In this document: piece after piece, positions 47,751 to 55,699 of the stretch | Position numbering within the stretch: position 1 is the first letter of the stretch | Layout of the letters: every line of letters begins with the position of its first letter | Assembly (NCBI GenBank): GCA_024401555.1 | Contig: JAKSKV010000004.1 | Span: 1-64,000, forward strand | Direction of reading: 5' to 3' | Source: Paludibacteraceae bacterium | GTDB lineage: Bacteria > Bacteroidota > Bacteroidia > Bacteroidales > Paludibacteraceae | DNA length: 64,000 nucleotides | Notes under the pieces: generated by a model | Database searches by the model: none | The model's input: the letters and a program-made list of their open reading frames with translations, nothing else | What the model was told of the DNA's origin: nothing | Translations under genes and position numbers: made by a program

Positions 47751-48656
47751 TTAAAACAATTTGTTAGGGTAAACACCCTCGTTGATGAGTTGTTGGATCT
47801 TCGCCACCACGGATGGTCTGTCCTCTTTGTAAGTGACACCGAACCATTTGCATGGAGTCTCCAGCACGTCGATGGTGGAGGTGCCCTCTTGAATCAGTCT
47901 GTTTACCATCGTAGGAATACCGTACTCGGCCTTGATGTTGTCGGCGTTCTTGGTCAAGAACTCTTTGAAATCAGCCTCTGAGTGTTCGAAATAGTCTGGT
48001 GTGAATCCCCACATATTCATGGAAACTGGCAAGTTCTCGTCGATGGAGTCGTAGTTGCCGGTCTCTTGGTTCTTGAAAACGACCTCATTGCCCTTGCGTT
48101 GTACCTCGTAGTGCTCCACAACGGTGGTGAGGTGGTTTTGCGCATTTTTGTTGCAGACACCGCGCGACACGTGGCCGCTCTCGGATAGAGTATTGCCCAA
48201 ACGGTAAGCCACCATGCAGTATTGGTCTCTCTTACCCTCCATCTTCTTCAAGGCATCCGCCAAAATTTGGAAGCTCTCCTTGCCGTAGAAGTCGTCTGCG
48301 TTGATCACTGCGAAAGGCTCCTTGACAGCCTCCTTGCCCATCAAGATGGCGTGGTTGGTACCCCAAGGCTTTACTCTTTCAGGGTGCAAAGAGAATCCTG
48401 CTGGAAGTGAGTCCAACTCTTGGAACACGACCTCGACATTGATCGCATCTTTATATTTGCTGATTACCTTCTCTCTGAAATCCTGCTCGAATGCGTGGCG
48501 GATGACGAAAACCACTTTGCCGAAGCCTGCGCGTGCCGCATCGAAGATGGAGAAGTCCATGATTGTCTCTCCGTTAGGACCAAGCCCATCCAATTGCTTC
48601 AATCCTCCATAACGGCTACCCATTCCGGCAGCCAAAACCAATAATGTAGGTTTCAT
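47751..48656 (-). CDS. Sugar nucleotidyltransferase-like protein
   Basis: A 301-residue NTP-transferase-fold protein. The nucleotide-binding start LVLAAGMGSRYGGLKQLD corresponds to the GxGxR(x)K loop. The later VINADDFYG fits the metal-binding Asp region, and ERVKPWGTNHAIL fits the sugar-phosphate side. It likely joins a nucleotide to a sugar phosphate, but the exact sugar is not clear. The ATG at 48656 follows a consensus -7 box by 44 nt, and galE follows after 14 nt in the same operon. Confidence 0.8.
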   Translation of the reverse strand: MKPTLLVLAAGMGSRYGGLKQLDGLGPNGETIMDFSIFDAARAGFGKVVFVIRHAFEQDFREKVISKYKDAINVEVVFQELDSLPAGFSLHPERVKPWGTNHAILMGKEAVKEPFAVINADDFYGKESFQILADALKKMEGKRDQYCMVAYRLGNTLSESGHVSRGVCNKNAQNHLTTVVEHYEVQRKGNEVVFKNQETGNYDSIDENLPVSMNMWGFTPDYFEHSEADFKEFLTKNADNIKAEYGIPTMVNRLIQEGTSTIDVLETPCKWFGVTYKEDRPSVVAKIQQLINEGVYPNKLF

Positions 48657-48700
48657 AATATGTTTACTCTTTTTGTTGAATTCTTTTTAATAATAGTTTG

Positions 48701-48708
48701 CAAAGATA
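48701..48708 (-). promoter_or_regulatory. Consensus -7 box of the nucleotidyltransferase-galE operon
   Basis: Read on the minus strand this is TATCTTTGC, an exact TAnnTTTG match 44 nt before the start codon. No convincing -33 box was found upstream of it. Confidence 0.6.
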
Positions 48709-48780
48709 ACAAAAGAATTAAGAGTAGGGAATGAAGAGGGAATAATAAATAGGGGCGTGTTATAAAACCAAACTTTTTGC

Positions 48781-48810
48781 TTTGATTTTTCATTAATATT
48801 TATAACTTTG
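48781..48810 (+). promoter_or_regulatory. Consensus promoter of the coiled-coil/zapA genes
   Basis: TTTG (48781-48784), 18 nt, TAACTTTG (48803-48810) and then C. The ATG of the coiled-coil gene lies 16 nt further. It is divergent to the nucleotidyltransferase promoter about 70 nt away. Confidence 0.75.
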
Positions 48811-48826
48811 CGAAAAATTTTGGCAA

Positions 48827-49126
48827 ATGGCAGTTTCGCAGAACGATTTGTTGAATGGGTTGGAATCGAAGGTCCGATTTCTGATGTCTCGTTACGAAGA
48901 GATGGAAAAAGAGAATTCGGCGTTGGAGGAGGCCTTGCGAAAGTGTGAAGAGGAACGGGATTTGGCGAGGGTGATGGAGCGCAACTGGCGCGGGAGATAT
49001 CACGATTTGTTAATCGCCAGAACCATCTCATCCTCCGAGGAGGACACGAAAAAGACGTTGTCCCGTTTGTCGAATTTGGAGCGGGAGATAGATAAGTGCA
49101 TTAATATGCTGCTTGAGGATAAATAA
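48827..49126 (+). CDS. Small coiled-coil protein, likely cell-division partner of ZapA
   Basis: A 99-residue protein that is almost wholly coiled coil. Heptads run through NDLLNGLESKVRFLMSRYEE and NSALEEALRKCEEERDLARV, with a second helix SRLSNLEREIDKCINMLLE at the end. There is no signal peptide or membrane segment. It is 39 nt upstream of zapA under a shared promoter. The size and form resemble ZapB-like proteins, which bridge ZapA at the division ring, but sequence similarity to E. coli ZapB was not established. A role with ZapA is inferred from position. Confidence 0.65.
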   Translation: MAVSQNDLLNGLESKVRFLMSRYEEMEKENSALEEALRKCEEERDLARVMERNWRGRYHDLLIARTISSSEEDTKKTLSRLSNLEREIDKCINMLLEDK

Positions 49127-49165
49127 TTATGATTTTTTAAATCGTGACATTTTAAAATTGTGATT

Positions 49166-49465
49166 ATGGCCGAAAAGATGATTACTATCAACCTGGAGTT
49201 GCTTGGTCAAAGATACTCTATGCAATGTGTCCCAGAAGAAGAACCTTTGTATCGAGAGGCCGCGGCTCTGATAAAAGATGAATATCAAAGTTTAGTGAAT
49301 AGATACGGCAACAACGCGTCTGTAAAAGAGTCCCATTTGGCGGCCTATACATTGTTACAGTTGGCGTTGAAGTTGAAAGCCCTCGAACAGGACTCCAATA
49401 GCACGTCGAAAAGGCTCGCCTCCCTGGACGGGGAGATGTCCGAATTCCTGAATCATCGTAAGTGA
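49166..49465 (+). CDS. zapA: Cell division protein ZapA
   Basis: A 99-residue ZapA family protein that crosslinks FtsZ filaments at the division septum. The N-terminal beta part (ITINLELLGQRYSMQCVPEE) and the following helix (LYREAAALIKDEYQSL) are typical. The C-terminal helix has LAAYTLLQLALKLKALEQDS. The ATG at 49166 gives the usual family length; a GTG 6 nt upstream is in frame but less likely. A terminator follows within 30 nt of the stop. Confidence 0.85.
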   Translation: MAEKMITINLELLGQRYSMQCVPEEEPLYREAAALIKDEYQSLVNRYGNNASVKESHLAAYTLLQLALKLKALEQDSNSTSKRLASLDGEMSEFLNHRK

Positions 49466-49491
49466 TACCATCTTTTTTGGTGAAGATAACC

Positions 49492-49535
49492 CGCATTTCT
49501 CTTGAGTTTAGCCCTCAAGGGTGATGCGATTTTTT
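49492..49535 (+). terminator. Intrinsic terminator between zapA and rny
   Basis: Two stacked stems, CGCAT/ATGCG (49492-49496 with 49524-49528) and CTTGAG/CTCAAG, with a TTTAGCC loop, are followed by ATTTTTT. The 95-nt gap is too short for a 6S-type RNA. Confidence 0.8.
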
Positions 49536-49560
49536 ATATATATATTTTATTTTAATTCAT

Positions 49561-51090
49561 ATGAATATCGTATTAATAATTGCCGGAATCGTCGTTGGTG
49601 GCGTGGTGACATGGGTCGTGTTGAACACGATTATGAAATCGCGTGCCGAGAAGATTTTGAAGGATGCCGAGAGTGAGGCGACGAAGATGCGCGAAGAGAA
49701 GATTCGCGAGGCGAAACAAAAGTTTCAAGAACTTAAAAATGAGTATGATTCGCAATGTAACCAACATAATGCGAAGATGCAACAGTTTGATTCTAAACTC
49801 AAACAACGCGAGATGCAGTTGAAACAGTTCGAGTCGGAGTTGCAAAAAGGAAAGACTGAGAATGAAAATTTGAAGGAGAGCCTTAACAATCAGTTGGATA
49901 TCGTAAATTCCCGCAAGCAGGAGTTGGAAAAGTTGAACCGTATGGCCAGTGAGCGTTTGGAGACCATCTCCGGACTTTCTGCGGCTGAGGCGAAGGAGAA
50001 GTTGATCGAAGCTTTGAAAGAGGAGGCTAAGACCGATGCGATGTCTTATGTGAATGAGATCATGGAGGAGGCGAAGATGACCGCCAATAAGGAGGCGAAG
50101 AGAATTGTGGTGCAAACCATTCAACGTGTCGCTACTGAGGCCGCTATTGAAAACTCCGTAACTGTATTCAATATCGATTCTGATGAGATCAAGGGCCGTA
50201 TCATCGGTCGAGAAGGCCGTAACATTCGTGCCTTGGAGGCCGCTACAGGTGTTGAGATCATTGTCGATGATACTCCTGAGGCTATTGTCCTCTCTGCATT
50301 TGATCCAGTTCGTCGTGAGGTGGCTCGTTTGGCGCTTCACCAATTGGTTACCGATGGTCGTATCCACCCTGCCCGTATCGAGGAGGTGGTTGCCAAGGTG
50401 AAGAAGCAAGTGGAGGAGGAGATCGTCGAGACTGGTAAGCGTACCACGATCGATTTGGGAGTCCATGGATTGCACCCTGATTTGGTGAGATTGATCGGTA
50501 AGATGAAATACCGTTCTTCATACGGACAAAACTTGTTGCAACACGCCCGTGAGACCGCTAACCTTTGTGCGGTGATGGCTTCTGAGTTGGGTCTTAACCC
50601 TAAGAAGGCGAAACGTGCCGGTTTGTTGCACGATATTGGTAAGGTGCCTGATGATGAGCCAGAGTTGCCACACGCATTGTTGGGTATGAAGTTGGCTGAA
50701 AAGTATAAGGAGAACCCTGAGATCTGCAACGCGATCGGTGCCCACCACGAGGAGATCGAGATGAAGAGCCTTCTCTCTCCAATTGTTCAGGCTTGTGATG
50801 CTATCTCTGGTGCAAGACCAGGTGCGCGTCGTGAAATCGTTGAGGCTTACATCAAGCGTTTGAATGACCTTGAGAAGTTGGCGCTCTCTTATCCAGGTGT
50901 TGTGAAGACATACGCTATCCAAGCTGGTCGTGAGCTCCGTGTGATTGTGGGAGCCGACAAGATTGACGATAAGGAGATCGACACATTGTCTTGCGAGATC
51001 GCTAAGAAGATCCAAGACGAGATGACTTATCCGGGACAAGTGAAGATCACGGTGATCCGTGAGACCCGTGCGGTAAGTTTCGCAAAATAA
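49561..51090 (+). CDS. rny: Ribonuclease Y
   Basis: A 509-residue membrane-anchored endoribonuclease that starts mRNA decay. One N-terminal transmembrane helix ([18 protein letters not shown]) is followed by a long coiled coil (residues about 30-190). A KH RNA-binding domain comes next ([20 protein letters not shown]), then an HD metal phosphodiesterase domain (LLHDIGK with the HD pair; GAHHEEIE). It ends TRAVSFAK. Length and order match RNase Y throughout. An AT-rich stretch (TATATATATT) before the ATG may hold a promoter, but no consensus box is exact. Confidence 0.96.
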   Translation: MNIVLIIAGIVVGGVVTWVVLNTIMKSRAEKILKDAESEATKMREEKIREAKQKFQELKNEYDSQCNQHNAKMQQFDSKLKQREMQLKQFESELQKGKTENENLKESLNNQLDIVNSRKQELEKLNRMASERLETISGLSAAEAKEKLIEALKEEAKTDAMSYVNEIMEEAKMTANKEAKRIVVQTIQRVATEAAIENSVTVFNIDSDEIKGRIIGREGRNIRALEAATGVEIIVDDTPEAIVLSAFDPVRREVARLALHQLVTDGRIHPARIEEVVAKVKKQVEEEIVETGKRTTIDLGVHGLHPDLVRLIGKMKYRSSYGQNLLQHARETANLCAVMASELGLNPKKAKRAGLLHDIGKVPDDEPELPHALLGMKLAEKYKENPEICNAIGAHHEEIEMKSLLSPIVQACDAISGARPGARREIVEAYIKRLNDLEKLALSYPGVVKTYAIQAGRELRVIVGADKIDDKEIDTLSCEIAKKIQDEMTYPGQVKITVIRETRAVSFAK

Positions 51091-51110
51091 CAATGATGTA
51101 TATTGTTTCA

Positions 51111-51138
51111 AAGGGTGCTGTGGCGACATGGCACCCTT
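51111..51138 (+). terminator. Hairpin after rny
   Basis: AAGGGTGC (51111-51118) and GCACCCTT (51131-51138) form an 8-bp perfect stem, but the T tract after it is poor (ATTGT). It is a weak or Rho-assisted terminator, or a 3' stabilising stem. Confidence 0.6.
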
Positions 51139-51171
51139 ATTGTATGAATAAGGTTTCTAATTTGTTTTTAT

Positions 51172-52119
51172 ATGCTGATTAATATTGCATTCATATTGTT
51201 GGGTTTCCTCATCTTGGTGAAGTGTGGAGACTATTTGGTGGATGGAGCGGTAGCCATTGCCCGCCGTGCGAAATTGAGCCCGATGGTGATCGGTTTGACG
51301 GTGATCGGCTTTGGAACTTCCACGCCTGAGTTGTTGGTGAGTTTGAATGCCGCCTTGGCGGGAAGTCCCGGTATCGCGGTGGGAAATGTGGTAGGTTCCA
51401 ATATCGCGAACATCGCCTTGATCTTGGGTGCGACAGGTTTGATCGTGGCATGTAAGACAGATGACCGTACGCTGAAGATTGATATGCCTTTCATGGTGGG
51501 TGCGTGTTGTTGCTTAGCCTTCATCGGAATGACGGGAACGATAAGCAGACCTGCCGGTATCATCGGTTTCTTGATGTTGGTGGCCTTCGTGACCTACCAA
51601 ATCCGCTCGTCCCGAAAGAGAAACGAGGCGAAGAGCGAAGCTGATGCCAGTGTGGAAAAACCGATGGCATTGTGGTTGGCAATCGTGATGGTGGTCTTTT
51701 CGATCGCCGCGATGATTGGCGGCGCGCATCTTTTGGTAAGGGGCGCCAGAGAGGTTGCCTTGGCTTTGGGTGTTCCTGAGAGAGTGGTGGGCTTGACCGT
51801 AGTGGCTGTGGGCACAAGTCTTCCTGAACTTTTCGCCTCCGTGATGTCCGCACGAAAGGGCGAGACGGATATGGCGATCGGTAACATCATCGGAAGTGTT
51901 TCCTTCAATGTTTTGAGTGTGGTTGGCTTGTCGTCTGCCATTTGCCCTATTGTGGGTAGTGACGAGGGCTTTTTGATCGATTATGCCTTGATGGTCTTCT
52001 TGGCCTTCCTTTTGTGGCTTTTCTTATGCACCAAACGGACTTTGGAGCGTTGGGAGGGTGCCGTTCTGCTCTTCATCTATGTCGGATATATCGCCTATAC
52101 GGTGGTTACGGCTGCCTAA
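51172..52119 (+). CDS. Calcium/sodium antiporter, CaCA family
   Basis: A 315-residue inner-membrane antiporter with the two inverted alpha repeats of the CaCA superfamily. The first has GFGTSTPELLVSLNAALAG and GNVVGSNIANIALILG. The second has AVGTSLPELFASVMSARKG and GNIIGSVSFNVLSVVG. The paired Glu of each PELxxS motif bind the cation. About ten hydrophobic helices are visible, with a charged loop in the middle (SSRKRNEAKSEADASVEK). It resembles E. coli YrbG in size. The gene is a single unit, flanked by hairpins on both sides. Confidence 0.9.
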   Translation: MLINIAFILLGFLILVKCGDYLVDGAVAIARRAKLSPMVIGLTVIGFGTSTPELLVSLNAALAGSPGIAVGNVVGSNIANIALILGATGLIVACKTDDRTLKIDMPFMVGACCCLAFIGMTGTISRPAGIIGFLMLVAFVTYQIRSSRKRNEAKSEADASVEKPMALWLAIVMVVFSIAAMIGGAHLLVRGAREVALALGVPERVVGLTVVAVGTSLPELFASVMSARKGETDMAIGNIIGSVSFNVLSVVGLSSAICPIVGSDEGFLIDYALMVFLAFLLWLFLCTKRTLERWEGAVLLFIYVGYIAYTVVTAA

Positions 52120-52152
52120 GGCATTTTGTGAATAGAATAATGAGAATAGAAT

Positions 52153-52186
52153 AAGCGGTGAGGAATTGCCTTCACCGCTTTTTTTG
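52153..52186 (+). terminator. Intrinsic terminator after the antiporter gene
   Basis: AAGCGGTGA (52153-52161) pairs with TCACCGCTT (52172-52180), followed by TTTTT. A longer open frame for the next gene that begins inside this hairpin (52158) is therefore rejected. Confidence 0.9.
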
Positions 52187-52210
52187 TCTTCCCCTTTTGT
52201 GGAAATATGC

Positions 52211-52218
52211 TATCTTCG
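52211..52218 (+). promoter_or_regulatory. Probable -7 box of the first GH8 gene
   Basis: TATCTTCG, one base from TAnnTTTG and followed by C, 29 nt before the ATG at 52248. A TTTG at 52196-52199 is too close for the usual -33 spacing. Confidence 0.45.
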
Positions 52219-52247
52219 CGGTTATAACACTTATTGAATTTTTGACC

Positions 52248-55200
52248 ATGTTTCACTTTAATTTAAAAAGAACAATAGTTGGCGCAACCGTGGCGGTGTT
52301 AAGTTCCGCATGGGTGTCCGCAGCGGTTCCGGTTCATATCAATTCGGGAAATCCCGCCTATCCATTCCCGCAGTTCCTTGAGTATGCTTGTGGTGGTAAT
52401 TTGGGAACCGAAAATCCTGAGGGATTGACGCATATCGAAATGGAGCGTTACATCCGTACCGCTTACCAACAGCATGCTAATGAGTTTGAGTACACAGGTG
52501 AAGAGCATGAAGGGATTAAATATATCTGGACGCCTTACAAAGCTGCGTATGACTGCTCTGAGGGTGATGGTTACGCATTGCTTGCCGCCGCATACATGGC
52601 GGATAAGGTGACCTTCGATGGCTATTGGATGGCTACCCACGACAAGCGTCGTGTGAAGACGAAGCGTTATAAGGATTGTTCTGACAATGCGCCCAATTAC
52701 GAGTTCAGTGATTATTCCATCAGTGATGGCGCTGATGAGGGAGGCGATACCGCTGCGGATGGAGACGTCGATATCGCTTTGGCGCTCTATGTGGCTTATA
52801 AGCAGTGGGGTGAGTTTATGCTCAATAGCAAAGGGGAGAAGGTGTTGGACGCTTGTGGCGAGCCTATTAGTTATAAGAAAGAGATGATAGAGGTCATCCG
52901 TGGTTTGGTGGCTTTGAGCTTTGCGGATAAGGGGAAGAACCCTGCGCGGGTGAATACCGGTCTGATTGGTTTGGATGGTTATCCCCGTGGTGGAAATACA
53001 TGGAAAGAACAGACGGATTGGGCTTTGCAAGAGGCTAATTACGCTACAGTGGACGGTGTGAAGGTTTACCCGCTCTTCGCTGCGGAGGGTGGAGAGAAAC
53101 AACACATCGATTATTGTGCGCCAGCCTATTTCCGTGAGTTCCACGATTTGTTGTTGGAGATGTCCAGTGAGGTAGGTGCTACCGCTGAGTGGGAGGCTGA
53201 GCAGTTCCGTCGTGGTGAGGCCGCTTCGGATTGGCTGATCGGCGATTTGATCGGAAAGAGCAAAACTTCCCTTCCTACGGCTGGCTGGAATACGGTGAGC
53301 CGTGACGGCAAGCAGACTACCTACAGCAATTTCCAAGATGGAGAGGATTACCGTTGCCCTTGGCGTACCATCAGTAACTATGTTTGGCATGGCCATCCGG
53401 GGTATACATGGGATCCTTCCGCTCATCAGGTGACGGAGGGAGGCAATAAGTATGAGTATGACGCCGCCATGAAGATGTCCGATTATATGCGCGATCCGGC
53501 CCATTGGGGTGCCGCATCCAACTGCTACACCAAAGGCGATAAGAAGATCCCTTATTCAGGACCGAGAATGATGAGTTGGCAAATCGATCCGATCACGGGA
53601 GAGACATTGGACGATAAGAATTCCTCCGCTTTGGGTATGCAAAAGGGTGCCGCCGCGTTTGCCGCTGTCGGTGCGCAGGATTACGAATTGATGGGCGACC
53701 TCTTCAAAGTCATTTACGAGAACTGGGATGCCAGTGGCAAGACGGATGATGGCCAATGGATCTCCAACTATATGAGTGGATGGTTCCGCCAGACGGGTTT
53801 GATGGCCCTGACAGGAAATTATCCCGCCCCTTCCCAAATGGTCGTTCAACCTAATTTGAAGATTTACAAGGCGATCAAAGATAGCATGTCGGTTTGCCAT
53901 GTGGGAGATACGGTCACGTATTTGCTCTCTATCCGTAATTTCGGTTCCGTGGATGCGGAGCAGGTCGTGGTGGAAGAACAGTTGGCAAGCGATTTCATCT
54001 ACTTGGATGGGGATGGCAACTACGATGCCTCCACCCATACTGTGACGTGGAACATAGCGACCGTCGCTGGGTTCAGGAGTGATGATGTGGTGGGTGATGC
54101 GTTGGATCTTTCCACCCCTAATATGGTGAAGACCATGCGCCACTTCTCTTACCGCTGTGTGGCGAAACCGGGCGCTAGAGGCACTTATAAGACGGTGACA
54201 AAAGTTTCGTGCGCCAATGGTTTGGGAAGTGAGAGCAATGAGTATCCCAACTATGCGACCGCTACCATGCAACGCAACCTTATCGAGGTGATTCCTACTG
54301 GATTGCGTGTGGAGAAATCAGCAGACAAGACCACGGTGACCAAGGGAGATTTGATCAATTTCGAGGTGAAGATTTCCAACGATACCATCCCTGATTTGGT
54401 GGGTGGCCGTTCCCATGTCAATGTGGCGGTGGCTGATATCGATAAGGGGGCTCAATATAATTTGATGTTTAAGATCTACCATGATGCGGTGGAGCCTTAC
54501 ATCGACAATGGTAATTATCGTGTGACCGTTTTCAAAGATTTGAAGGACGCTACCAACCTGCAATGCAGTTTCGATCTGTTGGAGGGTACCCAAAACGGTG
54601 CGACAATGGGAAGCAATGCGTCCGATTTTAAGTTTAAGGATGAGGTGTTGCCGGATGGAACCCATATGTTCTTTGTCCAATTCCCTCACGCATTGGCCGC
54701 CTCCACCTACTTCTTGAATGAAATGGCGGGCGCCGCAAAGTTTAATTGCGAAGGAACTAAATATCCGTTGCGTGTCGTGGCTCGCTTCTACGACGCAAGT
54801 TGGAAGAGCCTGGATTGGTCGAAGGGGTGGTCTGTGCTGCATACTGATAGCGATGAAGGTTATTTCTTCCCTGTGACACCCTCTTATCAATCCTCCGCGG
54901 ATCCACAGCCTGTGGATAAGTTGTTGCGTACGGCTTGCGATGATGTCTCGAAGTTGACCAAGAATGTCTTGGTGGAGGAGTTCGACGGCTATGTTTGGCG
55001 AAAGGTCTTGGGAGACTCTCCGTTCATCAATGGCTCCGATGCGAAGAGCGTGGTGGTGAAGGATACCATTCCGTTGGGATATCGATTGAAGGATTTGAAA
55101 GAGACGGCAGGCCTCTCTTATGAGGAGGCTGATGGCAAGCCTTATGCGGGTATCGTTACTTATACAAGACCAAGTGTGCTGCCTTTGGGTGGAGAGGATA

Positions 55201-55487
55201 AAATCTCTTATACACTCCTTTACGAAGGTGCGAACTCTGCTAGTAGCGCCGCTGGTTGCCTTGTCACTTCGGACAAAGAGCGGGTGAATGCTGTCCCTGT
55301 GGTGCTCACGGATAGCGAGTTGACCGGTGTGGAGGATGCTGTCGCTGCGGAAGAGTCTTGCGTGGATGTCTATAATGCCCATGGTGTTTTGTTGAAACGC
55401 CAGGTCTCTTCGGCCTCCGCTATGGATGGTTTGGAGCCTGGCTTCTATGTTGTGGGTGACAAAAGACAACTGAAGCTGAAAGATTAG
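52248..55487 (+). CDS. Secreted glycoside hydrolase family 8-like protein
   Basis: A 1079-residue exported enzyme. The ATG at 52248 gives a signal peptide (FNLKRTIVGATVAVLSSAWVSA). The GH8 domain fills about residues 30-520. SEGDGYALLAAA has the catalytic acid Glu at residue 105, and AADGDVDIALALYVAYKQW fits the GH8 Asp signature (Asp 171). GH8 enzymes cut beta-1,4 glucans, xylan or chitosan; which one is not decided here. Two conserved extracellular repeat domains follow (DTVTYLLSIRNFGSVDAE, VEKSADKTTVTKGD). The end (VDVYNAHGVLLKRQV, GLEPGFYVVGD) resembles a T9SS type A sorting signal. The next gene is a longer relative. Confidence 0.85.
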   Translation: MFHFNLKRTIVGATVAVLSSAWVSAAVPVHINSGNPAYPFPQFLEYACGGNLGTENPEGLTHIEMERYIRTAYQQHANEFEYTGEEHEGIKYIWTPYKAAYDCSEGDGYALLAAAYMADKVTFDGYWMATHDKRRVKTKRYKDCSDNAPNYEFSDYSISDGADEGGDTAADGDVDIALALYVAYKQWGEFMLNSKGEKVLDACGEPISYKKEMIEVIRGLVALSFADKGKNPARVNTGLIGLDGYPRGGNTWKEQTDWALQEANYATVDGVKVYPLFAAEGGEKQHIDYCAPAYFREFHDLLLEMSSEVGATAEWEAEQFRRGEAASDWLIGDLIGKSKTSLPTAGWNTVSRDGKQTTYSNFQDGEDYRCPWRTISNYVWHGHPGYTWDPSAHQVTEGGNKYEYDAAMKMSDYMRDPAHWGAASNCYTKGDKKIPYSGPRMMSWQIDPITGETLDDKNSSALGMQKGAAAFAAVGAQDYELMGDLFKVIYENWDASGKTDDGQWISNYMSGWFRQTGLMALTGNYPAPSQMVVQPNLKIYKAIKDSMSVCHVGDTVTYLLSIRNFGSVDAEQVVVEEQLASDFIYLDGDGNYDASTHTVTWNIATVAGFRSDDVVGDALDLSTPNMVKTMRHFSYRCVAKPGARGTYKTVTKVSCANGLGSESNEYPNYATATMQRNLIEVIPTGLRVEKSADKTTVTKGDLINFEVKISNDTIPDLVGGRSHVNVAVADIDKGAQYNLMFKIYHDAVEPYIDNGNYRVTVFKDLKDATNLQCSFDLLEGTQNGATMGSNASDFKFKDEVLPDGTHMFFVQFPHALAASTYFLNEMAGAAKFNCEGTKYPLRVVARFYDASWKSLDWSKGWSVLHTDSDEGYFFPVTPSYQSSADPQPVDKLLRTACDDVSKLTKNVLVEEFDGYVWRKVLGDSPFINGSDAKSVVVKDTIPLGYRLKDLKETAGLSYEEADGKPYAGIVTYTRPSVLPLGGEDKISYTLLYEGANSASSAAGCLVTSDKERVNAVPVVLTDSELTGVEDAVAAEESCVDVYNAHGVLLKRQVSSASAMDGLEPGFYVVGDKRQLKLKD

Positions 55488-55510
55488 AATTTAGGCTATC
55501 GTGATATGGG

Positions 55511-55540
55511 GAAGGGCGGTCTTTGATCGCCCTTCTTTGT
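55511..55540 (+). terminator. Intrinsic terminator after the first GH8 gene
   Basis: GAAGGGCGGTC (55511-55521) pairs with GATCGCCCTTC (55525-55535), an 11-bp stem with one wobble and a tight TTT loop. The T tract that follows is short (TTTGTTG). Confidence 0.75.
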
Positions 55541-55647
55541 TGTGGATTATGTCGTTTGGGAAGCGACGTTAGACATTATTTTGTGCTAATGTGATATAAC
55601 GCAATAAAATGAGTTGTTAAAAATCATTAACCTTTGTCTGAAAATAC

Positions 55648-55655
55648 TATATTTG
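55648..55655 (+). promoter_or_regulatory. Consensus -7 box of the second GH8 gene
   Basis: TATATTTG followed by C, an exact TAnnTTTG match, 44 nt before the ATG at 55700. No TTTG lies at the usual -33 spacing; the nearest is only 11 nt upstream, the same distance as in front of the first GH8 gene. Confidence 0.6.
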
Positions 55656-55699
55656 CAATTTATAAGGAATATAATAGGACGTCTAAACTTTTTGACCAT

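Noticed and set aside
49470-49560. 6S-type RNA between zapA and rny
   Set aside because: The gap is under 100 nt and is explained by a terminator.
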